DNA from: Bugulina stolonifera
Lineage: Eukaryota; Bryozoa; Gymnolaemata; Cheilostomatida; Bugulidae
NCBI GenBank assembly: GCA_935421135.1
Contig: OW285192.1
Coordinates: 18,701,001 to 18,765,000 of the forward strand
DNA: 64,000 nucleotides
Direction: 5' to 3'
Below the pieces are notes generated by a model, which was not told the DNA's origin, made no database searches, and saw only the letters and a program-made list of their open reading frames with translations. The position numbers and the translations under genes are program-made. Below are positions 12,596 to 24,888 of this stretch, piece after piece (within the stretch, counting starts at the first letter, position 1; each line of letters opens with the position of its first letter).

Positions 12596-13380
12596 ACATT
12601 ATGCTGACTGACATACATGTACATACACTAGCTGACATACATGTACATACACTAGCTGACATACATGTACATACACTAGCTGACATACATGTACATACAC
12701 TAGCTGACATACATAGTACATGTACATACACTAGCTGACATACATGTACATACACTAGCTGACATACATGTACATACACTAGCTGACATACATGTACATA
12801 CACTAGCTGACATACATGTACATACACTAGCTGACATACATGTACATACACTAGCTGACATACATGTACATACACTAGCTGACATACATGTACATACACT
12901 AGCTGACATACATGTACATACACTAGCTGACATACATGTACATACACTAGCTGACATACATGTACATACACTAGCTGACATACATGTACATACACTAGCT
13001 GACATACATGTACATACACTAGCTGACATACATGTACATACACTAGCTGACATACATGTACATACACTAGCTGACATACATGTACATACACTAGCTGACA
13101 TACATGTACATACACTAGCTGACATACATGTACATACACTAGCTGACATACATGTACATACACTAGCTGACATACATGTACATACACTAGCTGACATACA
13201 TGTACATACACTAGCTGACATACATGTACATACACTAGCTGACATACATGTACATACACTAGCTGACATACGTGTACATACACTAGCTGACATACGTGTA
13301 CATACACTAGCTGACATACGTGTACATACACTAGCTGACATACGTGTACATACACTAGCTGACATACGTGTACGTATACA
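12596..13380. repeat. 24-bp minisatellite, about 32 copies
   Basis: The unit is TGACATACATGTACATAC plus ACTAGC and is almost perfectly uniform. One unit near 12712 has a TAGTACATG insertion. The last five units, at the right edge (about 13270-13375), share a CATG to CGTG change. Each unit contains the palindrome-rich ACATGTAC core. The 24-bp period leaves 230-270 codon frames open on the minus strand (VYVHVCQL repeats), rejected as coding. Confidence 0.97.
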
Positions 13381-14274
13381 TGAGCTGAACAAATGCTTGA
13401 ACTACATTTAGCTTTGCGTCATGTGACTCGCGTTCATAACTGATGGCCACTTAAGGTCCTTTTAGGCATTCCTTGAAATACAATATTGTTGTACAATCCC
13501 AAAGTACTTGTGCATACATACACCAATTCTAACCATTATTAAAACTTGTTATAGTTGCTATATTTTTATGCAAGGCAGCTAGCCGACTTTATTGCATAAT
13601 TTTTAATTGAACGCCATTATTATACATTTTACATGACAGGTCTCTCCCTGATCTATGTTATGTTTTAGTCATCCCTCCTGATGCCTGCTCAAACCCTGAA
13701 TATTTTTTAGAATATAGTTTTTATTGACGATTTATGTCCATCAGCCCCCACCAGCTGTGATCAAACCGGACTCGAGGCATAACACATGTGCTGAAATTTT
13801 TATAATGTATAGGAAAAGTTAATTCACAATGAATTTTTGACACCAGTCATTAAACCATAAAATACAGTATGTATTTAACTGACTTTTCCTTGTTATAAAA
13901 AAGTAACAGAAGTTGGGCTAAAATGAAAACCAGTGGCCTGGGTTCCAAGTCTATCAAACGAAGGAGATGAGGAGCTTGCTGACGCTTGGTTGACCTAATT
14001 GGATGGGGCCAACAATTTCAATCCAAAACCTAAAGATGGCAGAATGCTGGAAACCTGTTTATGACCATTGTTTTTCCCTTATCTGACACAGACGAGACCC
14101 TCTATTTTTATACCATAATGGTGGTGTTCTAGATTCATTGAGGTAAGAATTGAGGTGGAACAAATACTGTAACTTTATAATATGCTCCTTCTATGAGGGA
14201 TTGAATTTATCATCAGTTGGCAGATTGTAATTATAATTGAAATCCACAACTTATTAGTAAATTGTGTATCATAG
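13381..14274. other. Spacer between two minisatellites
   Basis: Unique AT-rich sequence without a supported gene or repeat. Confidence 0.5.
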
Positions 14275-15030
14275 TATATTACACAGTGTATAGTATGTAA
14301 TAGTGTACCATATAGCATAGTACACAGTGTATAGTATATAATAGTATACCATATAGTATAGTACACAGTGTATAGTATGTAATAGTATACCATATAGTAT
14401 AGTACACAGTGTATAGTATGTAATAGTGTACCATATAGCATAGTACACCGTGTATAGTATGTAATAGTATACCATATAGTATATTACACAGTGTATAGTA
14501 TGTAATAGTGTACCATATAGCATAGTACACCGTGTATAGTATGTAATAGTATACCATATAGTATATTACACAGTGTATAGTATGTAATAGTATACCATAT
14601 AGTATAGTACACAGTGTATAGTATGTAATAGTGTACCATATAGCATAGTACACCGTGTATAGTATGTAATAGTATACCATATAGTATATTACACAGTGTA
14701 TAGTATGTAATAGTATACCATATAGCATAGTACACAGTGTATAGTATATAATAGTGTACCACATAGTATAGTACACAGTGTATAGTATATAATAGTGTAC
14801 CATATAGTATAGTACACAGTGTATAGTATGTAATAGTATACCATATAGCATAGTACACAATGTATAGTATATAATAGTGTACCATATAGCATAGTACACA
14901 GTGTATAGTATATAATAGTGTACCATATAGCATAGTACACCGTGTATAGTATGTAATAGTATACCATATAGCATAGTACACAGTGTATAGTATGTAATAG
15001 TATACCATATAGCATAGTACACAGTGTATT
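14275..15030. repeat. 41-bp minisatellite, about 18 copies
   Basis: The unit contains ACACAGTGTATAGTATGTAA and TAGTGTACCATATAGCATAG. Variable positions include GTGTACC/GTATACC, GCATAG/GTATAG, TATGTAAT/TATATAAT and ACACAG/ACACCG. It is rich in stem-forming TATAC/GTATA pieces. The period is not a multiple of three, yet all minus frames stay open, so the long Tyr/Ile/Leu frames are repeat artefacts. Confidence 0.95.
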
Positions 15031-15344
15031 ATAGTATATAACTGTGTACTAATTATATAGACAAGATAATACTATAAAGCATGATAGAAAAATTATAAAG
15101 CAGTAGATCAATTCTGCATAACCAGAACAGAAAACCATAATTTAGTTATCATAAAGTCGAAATCACACAGCCCTGTCCATAACATTATAACATCACATTT
15201 ACATGAACACAACACAAGGGTAGAACGTCGATATCATATATATGCTTACTTTACCCATTTACACTGATTACCATATTGGAAAATCAGATATTATAGTATA
15301 TATAGAAGACATGTACATGTGGAGGGGAATGAAGAGATAAGACC

Positions 15345-15941
15345 TCACAATAAGATATGAAGTTCATCGTCAATATTATTGTAATAGTCTGAGTGACTTC
15401 TTTGATATCTGCACCCATCCATTAGAGAAGAACGGCCATCTTGAGAGTTATACATGTAGGCAGGCAGAGAAGCTTGTCTTTCCATACGAGCACGTCGTCT
15501 ACTCATGGGCACCTCAGACATGGAACCATCAGCAACATCTCTGCGAGTGCTACCGATTGTACGAGATGACTTTACTGAAGCTCTCTTCTCTTTCTTCTGC
15601 AGATAGTATGCCAGAATGATACGGTCTCTAAGCATACTTCGCTGCTTGAGGTAACTGCTGACTTGATTCTCTGGCTGGTAGGACATCTGTGCTATGATGG
15701 TCAGCACTATAGCCATAGCAAATGTCATGATGATTATACATATATATAGTGCTGCACCTTCTTCACCAAACAGAAACTTGTTTGTTGGTCCTAGTGGTTT
15801 GTCAGCAACGGATGGTGCAGCGGTACAACTGACTAATTCTACACAACATACCTGGGATTGGTTGGTTAAATTGAGTTGGTGTGTAGTAGTCTGCATTGTT
15901 GTACTGTTAATGATACATTCAAATGTACTCTTTGTCACCAT
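15345..15941 (-). CDS. Unassigned single-pass membrane protein, 198 aa
   Basis: A single-exon frame starting MVTKSTFECII with no intron signal needed. Residues 1-62 form an ectodomain with three N-glycosylation sequons (N12-S-T, N24-L-T, N27-Q-S) and four Cys (9, 32, 33, 39). One strong hydrophobic helix lies at about 63-84 (ALYICIIIMTFAMAIVLTII). The remaining 110 residues are basic and Ser-rich, with RRRARMERQASLP at 148-160 and possible basophilic kinase sites (KRAS at 119-122, RQAS at 155-158). There is no cleavable signal peptide, so I infer an N-out, C-in topology. The general layout resembles small single-helix channel accessory subunits such as KCNE, but I see no family signature and do not assign it. 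An additional 5' exon is possible. Confidence 0.65.
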   Translation of the reverse strand: MVTKSTFECIINSTTMQTTTHQLNLTNQSQVCCVELVSCTAAPSVADKPLGPTNKFLFGEEGAALYICIIIMTFAMAIVLTIIAQMSYQPENQVSSYLKQRSMLRDRIILAYYLQKKEKRASVKSSRTIGSTRRDVADGSMSEVPMSRRRARMERQASLPAYMYNSQDGRSSLMDGCRYQRSHSDYYNNIDDELHILL

Positions 15942-17221
15942 TGTTAGAGTTGCAGAATAGAGATGTACCTACAGCTTAAACACGCTGCTACAAGTAGCTA
16001 GACTGACGTGCATGTACATACATATCTTATTCCTTGTGTCAATATATAGACACCTCTATCATTAATATACACTTATTACGCTGCAACATGGTAATTAAAA
16101 TATATGAATTGATTTTTGCTAAATGCACAATGAGCATTAGGAATTGGTTAAGAGTTGAATATCTCAAGGGTCCAAAGCGACAATAGAGAATGAAAGGTAT
16201 AAACAACAGATATAATCTATTTTATGTATAGTATAAATGTGTACATACAACCTGCACTCTCATTAGCTATGGCCAGTAGTAGGTCTATAAGATTTCAGTG
16301 CATACTATGGCTAGTAGAACCTGTCTCTCGTGTGACGAGGACAAGTGCCCAGCAGTCAACAATTCATGTTGCATCCCTTCCCGTGAAACATATATTTGGT
16401 TGTCCAACAGTCCAAGACAGGGGCTAATAAACTGGGATTGTCTCCCCTATATAGCAACTACTGTATGGGGGTTAGAAAGACAAAGCAACTGATGCTATTG
16501 GATACTTGCCAAGAGAATTTATTCATCTATCAATTGAAGGACAAAACCATAAATTAAACACTTGGTAGCCAATAATATTATTTCTATCACATCATATTGA
16601 AAATCAGAAGACCCGAAACATTCACACAGTACTACACTGTAGTTGTAATTCTATCAAACAGTTATTTTTAGACCAAGAAAAGTGTGATAAGAGAGTGCAT
16701 GGAGGAAAAAACTCTAGGTGCATTAAACAGAGGAGAGCACTAATAATATATGAGCAGAGGATACAAAGTCAATAACTCTATATATAATAGAAGCTTAAAA
16801 TACTTTACACAATATTGAAGGTTAAATAAATACAGGATATTTATTATGTTACTTATTGGAGTTGCCTTTCTTCTGATTGGGATAGTGAACAAGAGGACAA
16901 CTCCAAAGTTCCAAACAATACACAAGCTATCAGAGATTATGCGCTGGTATACAGGATAGCACTCTAGTTGCTATGGTTACTGATGATAGCTAGTATGTGA
17001 CTAATGATATTACCTATTTAAATGATCATACTATTTTGTAGCGCAAAGCTACACTCCAGATCTGTATAACAGTAGAAGTATTATATTGCAGACCACGCCT
17101 ATGCACATGTAGTAGTGGTATTGTCATATCACATGTACATATGAATAGTTGTGGCATTGTAACACTAGATATATATTTAGCTGTGGTATTGTAAGGTTAT
17201 CCCATGGTCGTATAGCATCAC
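15942..17221. other. Intergenic between the membrane-protein gene and TM9SF2
   Basis: No supported gene or RNA. The right part should be the TM9SF2 3' UTR. Short frames at 16.2-16.5 kb on the plus strand have no recognisable content. Confidence 0.5.
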
Positions 17222-20200
17222 TTAGTCTACCTTCACCACACCATATATTTTTCTGATGAACCAGAAGCAGGCAAAGAATCCCATGCAGCCTGAAAAAAAT
17301 ACCATATAGACACTTTATTGGCTACAGCCAACACACCCCTTAGCTATTCGTAAGGGGAATTGTAGGTAGCTCAATAATATGAATGAGAAATATACTAATG
17401 TAATGTACGGCAAGTTACTATATGAATACAGCACACACCAGTAATGCCTATCATGGATGTCATAAGCATGATGGACAACTTACCAGTGACAAGGAAGAAT
17501 CCAAAGACCATCATGAGAGTGTAACCAAAAAATAGGAATGTAGAAGCCGTCCCTTTGATGGCCATCTTGGTGAGGAAATAGTGGATGGAGTAGATGAAGA
17601 GGTAGACCGCAGTGAATCCTGTAGTCATAAACGATCTCCACCACCAGTTGTAGTCCTACAATAGTAAATAGAGTTGGGAGATAGGTGGGGGGAGTTGGGA
17701 GATCGGTGGGACGAAGACATGTAAACGGATAGTAAACATTGAGTATGGATGACTCACCTCAGCACATAGGTGGAAATAGCAGAGAAGTATAGCTGTCTCG
17801 GAGCATGTGACCACCAGTATAAGGAACACGACAAACAGGAAACCAAACATGTAATACACATTGTGTGACCTAGAAAAATATACACAGTATGATCTAGAAA
17901 TATATACACAGTATACATTGTGTGACCTAGAAATACATCCACAGTATATAATCTGTGTGAGCTATTAACCTAGCACTTGGTGAACTGTGTGACCTAGAAA
18001 TATACTACATGTACTAGCACTTGGTGAACTGTGTGACCTAGAAATATACTACATGTACTAGCACTTGGTGAGCTGTGTGACCTAGTACCATACTACATGT
18101 ACTAGCACTTGGTGAGCTGTGTGACCTAGTACCATACTACATGTACTAGCACGTGGTGAGCTGTGTGAACTGTGGAACACCTACCATATACTGTTGAGTA
18201 TGAAGTAAAGCTGTAGGAAGATACAGCCAAAGGGAAGGATGGCTCCCATGAGCACACCTGGTAGGGGCTGCGTGTAGCAGGACTGAGGTGGCACCTGTCG
18301 GGGAATCTGATTGGTCCTCACTGGGTTCTCTATCGGCTGAGGAAATACATAACAAATAACATACGTCCAATAGTTGCATATCAATCAGTAGTATATTTGT
18401 ATGTATAATATTCACACTGATGTCTAGAACTTCGTGTAAACTGCACACACTGATGTCTAGGACGTCGTGTAAACTGCACACACTGATGTCTATTACTACG
18501 TGTACACTGCACACACTGATGTCTATGACTACGTGTACACTGCACACATTGATGTCTATGACTATATGTACACTGCACACATTGATGTCTACCTACCGAT
18601 CTCTTAAATCCAAAGTAAGCTCCAATGAATGTAAGCGGTGCCGATACACAGAACCAGAGAGCCAAGATGGCTACCAGAGTACCAAATGGCATGGCGGCAC
18701 TACTTCCCTCACCCCACAGTACCAGGTTAAGCAGGAAGAATGACCCGAATACCAACCTAAGAGAGGCGATAACGTATGTATTATGTATAGTATGACTATC
18801 AATGAAATACTAAATATGAGTGTATATCGAGCATAGAGCTGGAACCAGGCAATACAGCATACATATAATAATTTAATTAGACTTCAGATACTAATAACGA
18901 TTAACATGGACAGGTGACAAATGTACATCATCTTACCCAGGAATTAGGAATGCAGTTAGTAAGACATTAGATTTCCACTTCTCTCCTCCAAACATCTTAT
19001 ATATTCTAGCAGAGGAATACCCTGCAGGAGTTCCCATGAGCACATAGCAGACGACAGCGCAGGTCATGAGGAATCCTCGGTTAGCGGGTGACAGGAACCC
19101 AAGGCAAGCAAAAACTACAACGTCAGCATTACAATAAGCAAATACTATGTAGGTTACATGTTTAAGATGGCAAGTTAAAAATAATACATTATTCTACCAA
19201 TGACATCACATTATTCTACCAATGACATCACATTATTCTACCAATGACATCACATTATTCCACCAATGATATCACATTATTCCACCAATGACATCACATT
19301 ATTCCACCAATGATATCACATTATTCCACCAATGACATCACATTATTCCATCAATAACATCACATTATTCCACCAATGACATCACATTATTCCACCAATG
19401 ACATCACATTATTCCATCAAAAACATCACATTATTCTACCAATGACATCACATTATTCCACCAATGACATCACATTACTCCACGAATGACATCATGGTGT
19501 TCTCACTCGACACTTACACAGAGTAATCATAGTCATGAAGAATAGCTGCACTCCGTTACCAAGGAAGACAGAGAGGAGCATTCCCTTTGCTGGAGGTCTG
19601 AACACGTCACCATGTACCAACTTCCACCCAAATTCCTCCTGGGCATCCTCCTACATACAATAATAGCAATGGATCTTTAAACAGAAGGTCAACAATGTGT
19701 GGTGTAACCCCCGTGACGCCCCCATGGTGTAAGCAGGATCGCTCACAGCTCAGCTACTATACTACTGTTTCAAATAGCCTCAGCTGACTAGATAGTTACG
19801 TGAACAATACAATTTTGTATAACATAAGCACCAAGGACGACATAAGAAATTAAGTGAATGGAGGAATAACATCAGATGACCCCATAGGACTGGAATCGGT
19901 AAACTATGTATACAAATAATGCAGACATAGATAGACAAGTGGTGACATACCACACTTTCTTGGTTGTATCTGGCAATGTCTCTGTGCAGGGTACGGAGTA
20001 GAATCATAGCAATCATACCAGACATGAAGACAACGATGACGAGGGAGTTGAGAATCTGGAACCATTGAATCTCTCCTTCTTGCAGGCTGCTGAGGATATA
20101 GTCCCATCTGGATGACCACTTCACAGTGGAGTTACTCTGAAACATAGCATGGGAGGGTGAGTCTAGCACATGTCACAGGCTGACCAGTGATCTCTTCATA

Positions 20201-23200
20201 CACGTCACAGGCTGACCAGTGATCTCTTCATACATGTAATACATTTAGTAGAATAGGCAGACAGATTGTACATAAGTAACAGCACCAGAGAAACATCGAG
20301 AACATGATCTATACACCAACTTACCACCCAAGACACGGAGTATGAGTAGGTTATCGTCTTAGTGGTAGCCTTCTCCCCTCTCTTAAAAAACTGAGGTGGG
20401 GTCTCCTTGAACACCTCACATGTCTTCTCTTTATTAGGTCCTACGCTAACCTTCTGATCCAGGCTAAAGCAAACACACATTTACGTGAAGATAGTGATCA
20501 GCGTCTCTCATACCTGCTCACAGTGACTCTCACACCTGCTCACAGTGACTCCCATACCTGCTCACAGTGATTCTCACACCTGCTCACAGTGATTCTCACA
20601 CCTGCTCACGGTGACTCTCACACCTGCTCACGGTGACTCCCATACCTGCTCACAGTGACTCTCACACCTGCTCACAGTGACTCTCACACCTGCTCACAGT
20701 GACTCCCATACCTGCTTACGGTGACTCCCATACCTGCTCACAGTGACTCTCACACTTGCTCATAGTGATTCTCATACCTGCTCACAGTGACTCCCATACC
20801 TGCTCACAGTGATTCTCACACCTGCTCAGTGACTCTCACACCTGCTAACAGTGATTCTCATACCTGCTCACAGTGACTCTCACACTTGCTCACAGTGATT
20901 CTCACACTTGCTCACAGTGACTCCCATACCTGCTCACAGTGACTCTCATACCTGCTCACAGTGATTCTCATACCTGCTCACAGTGACTCCCATACCTGCT
21001 CACAGTGACTCTGATGTCTATGATCCTGCCAGGATTCCTCTGAGTACTTCCTTCGGGAAGAGCACTCAACCATTCGCTGTTTTCTTCTGCAGGGTGATAG
21101 GTGATCGCAATATCCAAGTGGTTGAACACATAGAACGCCTTCTCCTCTGTATATCGCTGAGCCTTTACAGATGAAGAGTAAAAGTTACTTTACGATGCTA
21201 TACTCGTGTGTGGATAACTCCACTCACTCTACACAATGCATATGACAACTAATAAACCAACAACTAAGATTTGTCTTGATAACATAATATTCAGCAAACT
21301 CGTCTGATGAACTGCTTATAGATTTATTAGGATATGCTCTTTGATTGAGTTCTCAATGCTTTGTCCACAGGCTTACTATATACTATAAATAGAGGGGACA
21401 CGTGTCTCTCTCTGTGACCTGTGACCTGAGGTTTATGCAGTCAACATAACTGTAAACTTAGGCCAACTCCTGAATTTGTACTTCTGACAAGCCGCAACTT
21501 TAAACTTACATCTGAATTGCAGAAATCTCTTCGCTCTCCCTTAGCAGCAACATAGCAGCCAATAGGAAAGGAGCGATCACAGTGGGTAACGATTGGTCCA
21601 TCCTTTAAAGGTTGCACTTTATAACAAAAGACTGCAGGTAGATTGTCTGCGATCCTGTATACAACATATAATATGTATGTACATCAGGCAAACAAAATAT
21701 CTAGTGTACATTATTGGTATTGTAAACTACTCATAGAGACAATAGACTACAATCTATGAATGTCCCTATTACTGCCTCACTGATTAACAACAATAAAACA
21801 GCACAGGCCAGTACAACCTCTATTCAATGCTGTACTGACTATGCTACTGTATGCTAGAAAACTAATGTTATATACAAGTGACACGTTTCACATGCTTGCT
21901 AACTCTAGGGTGCAGCAATAGCAACGAATAAATAATAAATCTGCAAATGCATTAGTACAATATGTATGCTCTGGAGGAACAGAATACACTGTGTACACAT
22001 AGACATTGTAAGTGTGCAATAGATAATCTGCTACATATGAATATAAGGTGGGATGGGTTGTATGTAACACATGGGCACACGTGGCATGTGATGTTAAGCA
22101 ACTTTGGGATAGCTGCAATTTTATATGAATTTAATTGAAAATTCTCTGTAGAAATTCTAGCCTGAGAAACATTACACAGATGAAACCCCCAATCTCAAAC
22201 GCAACAGTAAGATTCTATTCAAGGTCAAGATAAGTGACAGGCACATGTACATGCGGCATATATTTAGAGTATATAGTTATTCTAACCATTTACATCCGGT
22301 AAGAAGTGACAGCATTACGATGCACTAGTGGCAGCACTAGTGGCAGCGGGTGTTCATGATGAGTTAGACACAAGAGATACACTGTATATTCTACCTACCA
22401 GTGCTGCTGGTAGTTGAGCTGTATGGCCCTCATCAACAACTGGGTAGATTTTAACTCCAGAACTTTCTCTTTCTCCTTCTCTTCAGATTTGGCTGTTCCA
22501 GGAATCTGCATCTCTTTCTGGCAGATGACATTGCATGTCACGCGTTTACGGTATTCCAGCTACAAATAACATCCGCCCATTGCTATACACTTTCCATATG
22601 ATAATAACTTGGTACATACATTATATATCTAGATGTCACCATGTAATTATATTGTACTAACAGTAGTTCATACCAACAACTGTTCTCTGCAGACCTTTTT
22701 ACTACATGGGAAAAGTTCCATGTACGTTTTATATACATGCACATTGATCATGGACATTTCAAGATGATACCGCTGTTTGTACCTACACACTCACAGTACC
22801 ACACAATACTGCCTATACCTACACAGTACCACACAATACTGCCTATACCTACACAGTACCACACAATACTGCCTATACCTACACAGTACCACACAATACT
22901 GCCTATACCTACACAGTACCACACAATACTGCCTATACCTACACAGTACCACACAATGCTGTCTGTACCTACACAGTACCACACAATGCTGTCTGTACCT
23001 ATACAGTACCACACAATACTGCCTATACCTATACAGTACCACACAATGCTGTCTGTACATAGACATTATTGTGTGGTATTGTCTGTACCTAGACAGTACC
23101 ACAATTACTCACATCTATTGGTGCAGGAGTAAGCCTCTCTCCAAATAAAACCTGACCAAGATTCTCTGCTGGGGCAGATCCACCTTTAGCAGGACAGAAT

Positions 23201-24888
23201 GGGAACCTGTAATTCAGGTAGACCCACACTAATATCTTATAGCAATACATCATATGTGTACAACATAATATGTAGTCAATATACCATCACAACCACAGGC
23301 TATAATTTACACGTACTTTCAAAACCACCTACAATCGTGTATGGTAAACTGTGTATCAATTCTCCAGATTTAAAGCTACAAGTAGAGGGTACCTTAGAAC
23401 CAAGGCGTGGAAGCAGAATGCACCATTGCAATAATTATAATAACCTGTACATACACAACACATGTGATATATAACATGTACAATACATATAACAAGTGAT
23501 ATATAATGTATAATGTATGTACAGGCACACAACATGTGATACGTAACAAGTACATGTACATACACATGTAGGTTTACCAACGCATCACCATTCAACAACT
23601 TTACCTTTTATAGTCAAATGGCAGGACGGACTTTTCAGAATCTAACCGGTTGGCGTAAACTTTTATCTTGTTCTGCGAAACAACAGCATAATATAAATAT
23701 ATGTCTTGGTTGGAATACGTGAAATTATCCTCTATGTCTATGAACTGTCCAGTATAATAATCCAACACAAGTAACAATATTTTAGCTGCCTAGCGATCAC
23801 AATAATAGCTAAAACTTCACAACAACTTCCATAAAATATTTCAGGCATATGCAGTAGGTAGGGCCTATGGAATTACAGTTCACTTGGACATAGATGTTGT
23901 AGGGCTAGGCTTATATGATTACGACTAAGCTTCACCACACTTCTTAGTTACTGATATTCATAATTTACTGAGTGTGAGAGAATTTAGAATAAACTAGCTT
24001 TGACTTGAAATTCACTGTTCTTTATGCATTTTAATTCAACATGGCTAGCAACAATATTAGCCACATAGTAGCAGGTTTTGTTCTTTTAATCAAAGTAGAC
24101 CTACAAGGGTCCAATTGAATTCATATGCAATGCAATGCAAATAGCTCACGACAAACATGCTAAGTGCAAGCAATGTGGCCATCTACTTGCACATAGGTGC
24201 CAACTCAATCACATTCTCAAAATTTTTGCAAATCTAATGACTGTGAGGTCGCACTAGAACTGAATCAGAGCAGAACCAGAATGTGCTAGAACACTCGTGC
24301 TGTTGAGGCACAAGCTAACACGGCCAACCATACATAGCGGGTCACTCAGTTTACATGGATCGCCGATTAGGCCTACAGCAAATTCTAGTTGTTTGCTTAC
24401 ATATTATATTAATACAATGTGCTGTTTTCAGCATTTCAGTCCTATTTCAATTATTTTCCAAGCTACATAAAATAAGCCAAGATAAAGTTTAACATGATCT
24501 TTGAGTAGCTGGGGCCAATTAATATAAAATAACACGCCGATACCATTTTGCAGTTCACCTAAACCACTGTGACTGTGCCCAGCACACTGACTCGCTCAAA
24601 AAATGGCACAAACCAACATACATGTACATGTACTGTAGATACTTCGCGCCAGCACAAGTCATTCGATTCTCTGTGCCTAGTAAAGCAATAATTCAAGTCT
24701 TAATTAAGAACAAAAACTAATTTAAACATACATCTAACTAACAAATAACTACAACTTACTGGGCATCCTTCAATTTCCTTTCCTTCAGCGTTGAGATCGC
24801 AATATGTTTTGGGAGCCAAACCAGGGAGATAAAATGCAAAAGTAACGGGAAGTAGAACAACCAAGCTTAGAAAAATAGGCTTCAACAT
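17222..24888 (-). CDS. TM9SF2: Transmembrane 9 superfamily member 2 (nonaspanin), 15 exons
   Basis: Nonaspanins are nine-helix endosome/Golgi proteins involved in cargo sorting. Exons (minus, 5' to 3'): 24760-24888, 23605-23672, 23113-23206, 22399-22559, 21510-21654, 20996-21156, 20325-20463, 19951-20136, 19518-19650, 18937-19114, 18597-18756, 18185-18336, 17758-17869, 17484-17655, 17222-17289; 685 residues (human 663). All junctions are GT-AG and in phase. Residues 1-18 are a signal peptide ending before [12 protein letters not shown]. The luminal domain contains [34 protein letters not shown] and FYVFNHLDI. The membrane domain starts after [10 protein letters not shown] and includes [52 protein letters not shown] and [13 protein letters not shown]. 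The tail ends KIYGVVKVD, the KxD-type Golgi-retention signal of the family. It is closer to TM9SF2 than TM9SF4. Several introns carry minisatellites. The next gene upstream is a tandem paralogue. Confidence 0.96.
17870..18172. repeat. 44-bp repeat copying the TM9SF2 exon-13 splice acceptor
   Basis: In gene sense the true acceptor reads ATTTTTCTAG then GTCACACAATG (17870/17869). The repeat re-uses this block: ATATTTCTAG then GTCACAC recurs at about 17888-17935 in two degenerate copies, then in regular 44-bp units near 17990, 18034, 18078 and 18122, together with a TAGTACATGTAGTA piece. Two units have GGTACTAG in place of ATTTCTAG. It occupies most of intron 12. Confidence 0.85.
18416..18594. 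repeat. 33-bp tandem repeat, 5 copies, TM9SF2 intron 11
   Basis: Units contain CACACTGATGTCTA and ACTACGTGTACACTGCA. The array stops a few bases from the donor of exon 11 (18597): the intron begins GTAGGTAGACATCA and the units share TAGACATCA with it, so the array starts at about intron position +5. Confidence 0.9.
19186..19495. repeat. 22-bp tandem repeat, about 14 copies, TM9SF2 intron 9
   Basis: Unit ATTATTCCACCAATGACATC plus AC with C/T and G/A variants. The array begins about 25 bp from the donor of exon 9. Confidence 0.93.
20500..21018. repeat. 22-bp minisatellite carrying the TM9SF2 exon-6 splice donor, about 23 copies
   Basis: In gene sense each unit is AGTCACTGTGAGCAG then GTATGGG (or GTATGAG, GTGTGAG). 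The first unit is the real end of exon 6 (last 15 coding nt up to 20996) with its donor; the remaining copies fill intron 6. The plus-strand form is TGCTCACAGTGACTCCCATA plus CC. Variation is limited to C/T at a few sites. Confidence 0.95.
22787..23098. repeat. 30-bp minisatellite, about 10 copies, TM9SF2 intron 3
   Basis: Units contain AGTACCACACAATACTGCCT and ATACCTACAC, with variants ATGCTGTCTGTACC. The array starts about 10 bp inside intron 3, whose donor is GTGAGTAATTGTGGTACTG. The period of 30 leaves several open frames on both strands that are not coding. Confidence 0.93.

Noticed and set aside
12540..13392. Minus-strand open frames of 230 and 271 codons made of VYVHVCQL-type repeats
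   Set aside because: They are read straight through the 24-bp minisatellite. The period is a multiple of three, so any stop-free unit gives a long frame; there is no unique protein around them.
14279..15022. Minus-strand 247-codon Tyr/Ile/Leu-rich frame
   Set aside because: It is the 41-bp minisatellite; all three minus frames are open, which shows composition rather than coding.
19700..19735. CCCCCGTGACGCCCCC-type block resembling the right end of the MITE at 51.05 kb
   Set aside because: Only a short C-rich similarity, with no terminal repeat or target duplication around it.
20500..21018. Regular short repeats suggestive of a CRISPR array
   Set aside because: Units abut directly without unique spacers, in an intron of an animal gene. 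The same applies to all other arrays in the window.
22737..23148. Four overlapping 100-130 codon repeat frames
   Set aside because: A 30-bp intronic minisatellite within TM9SF2 on the minus strand.
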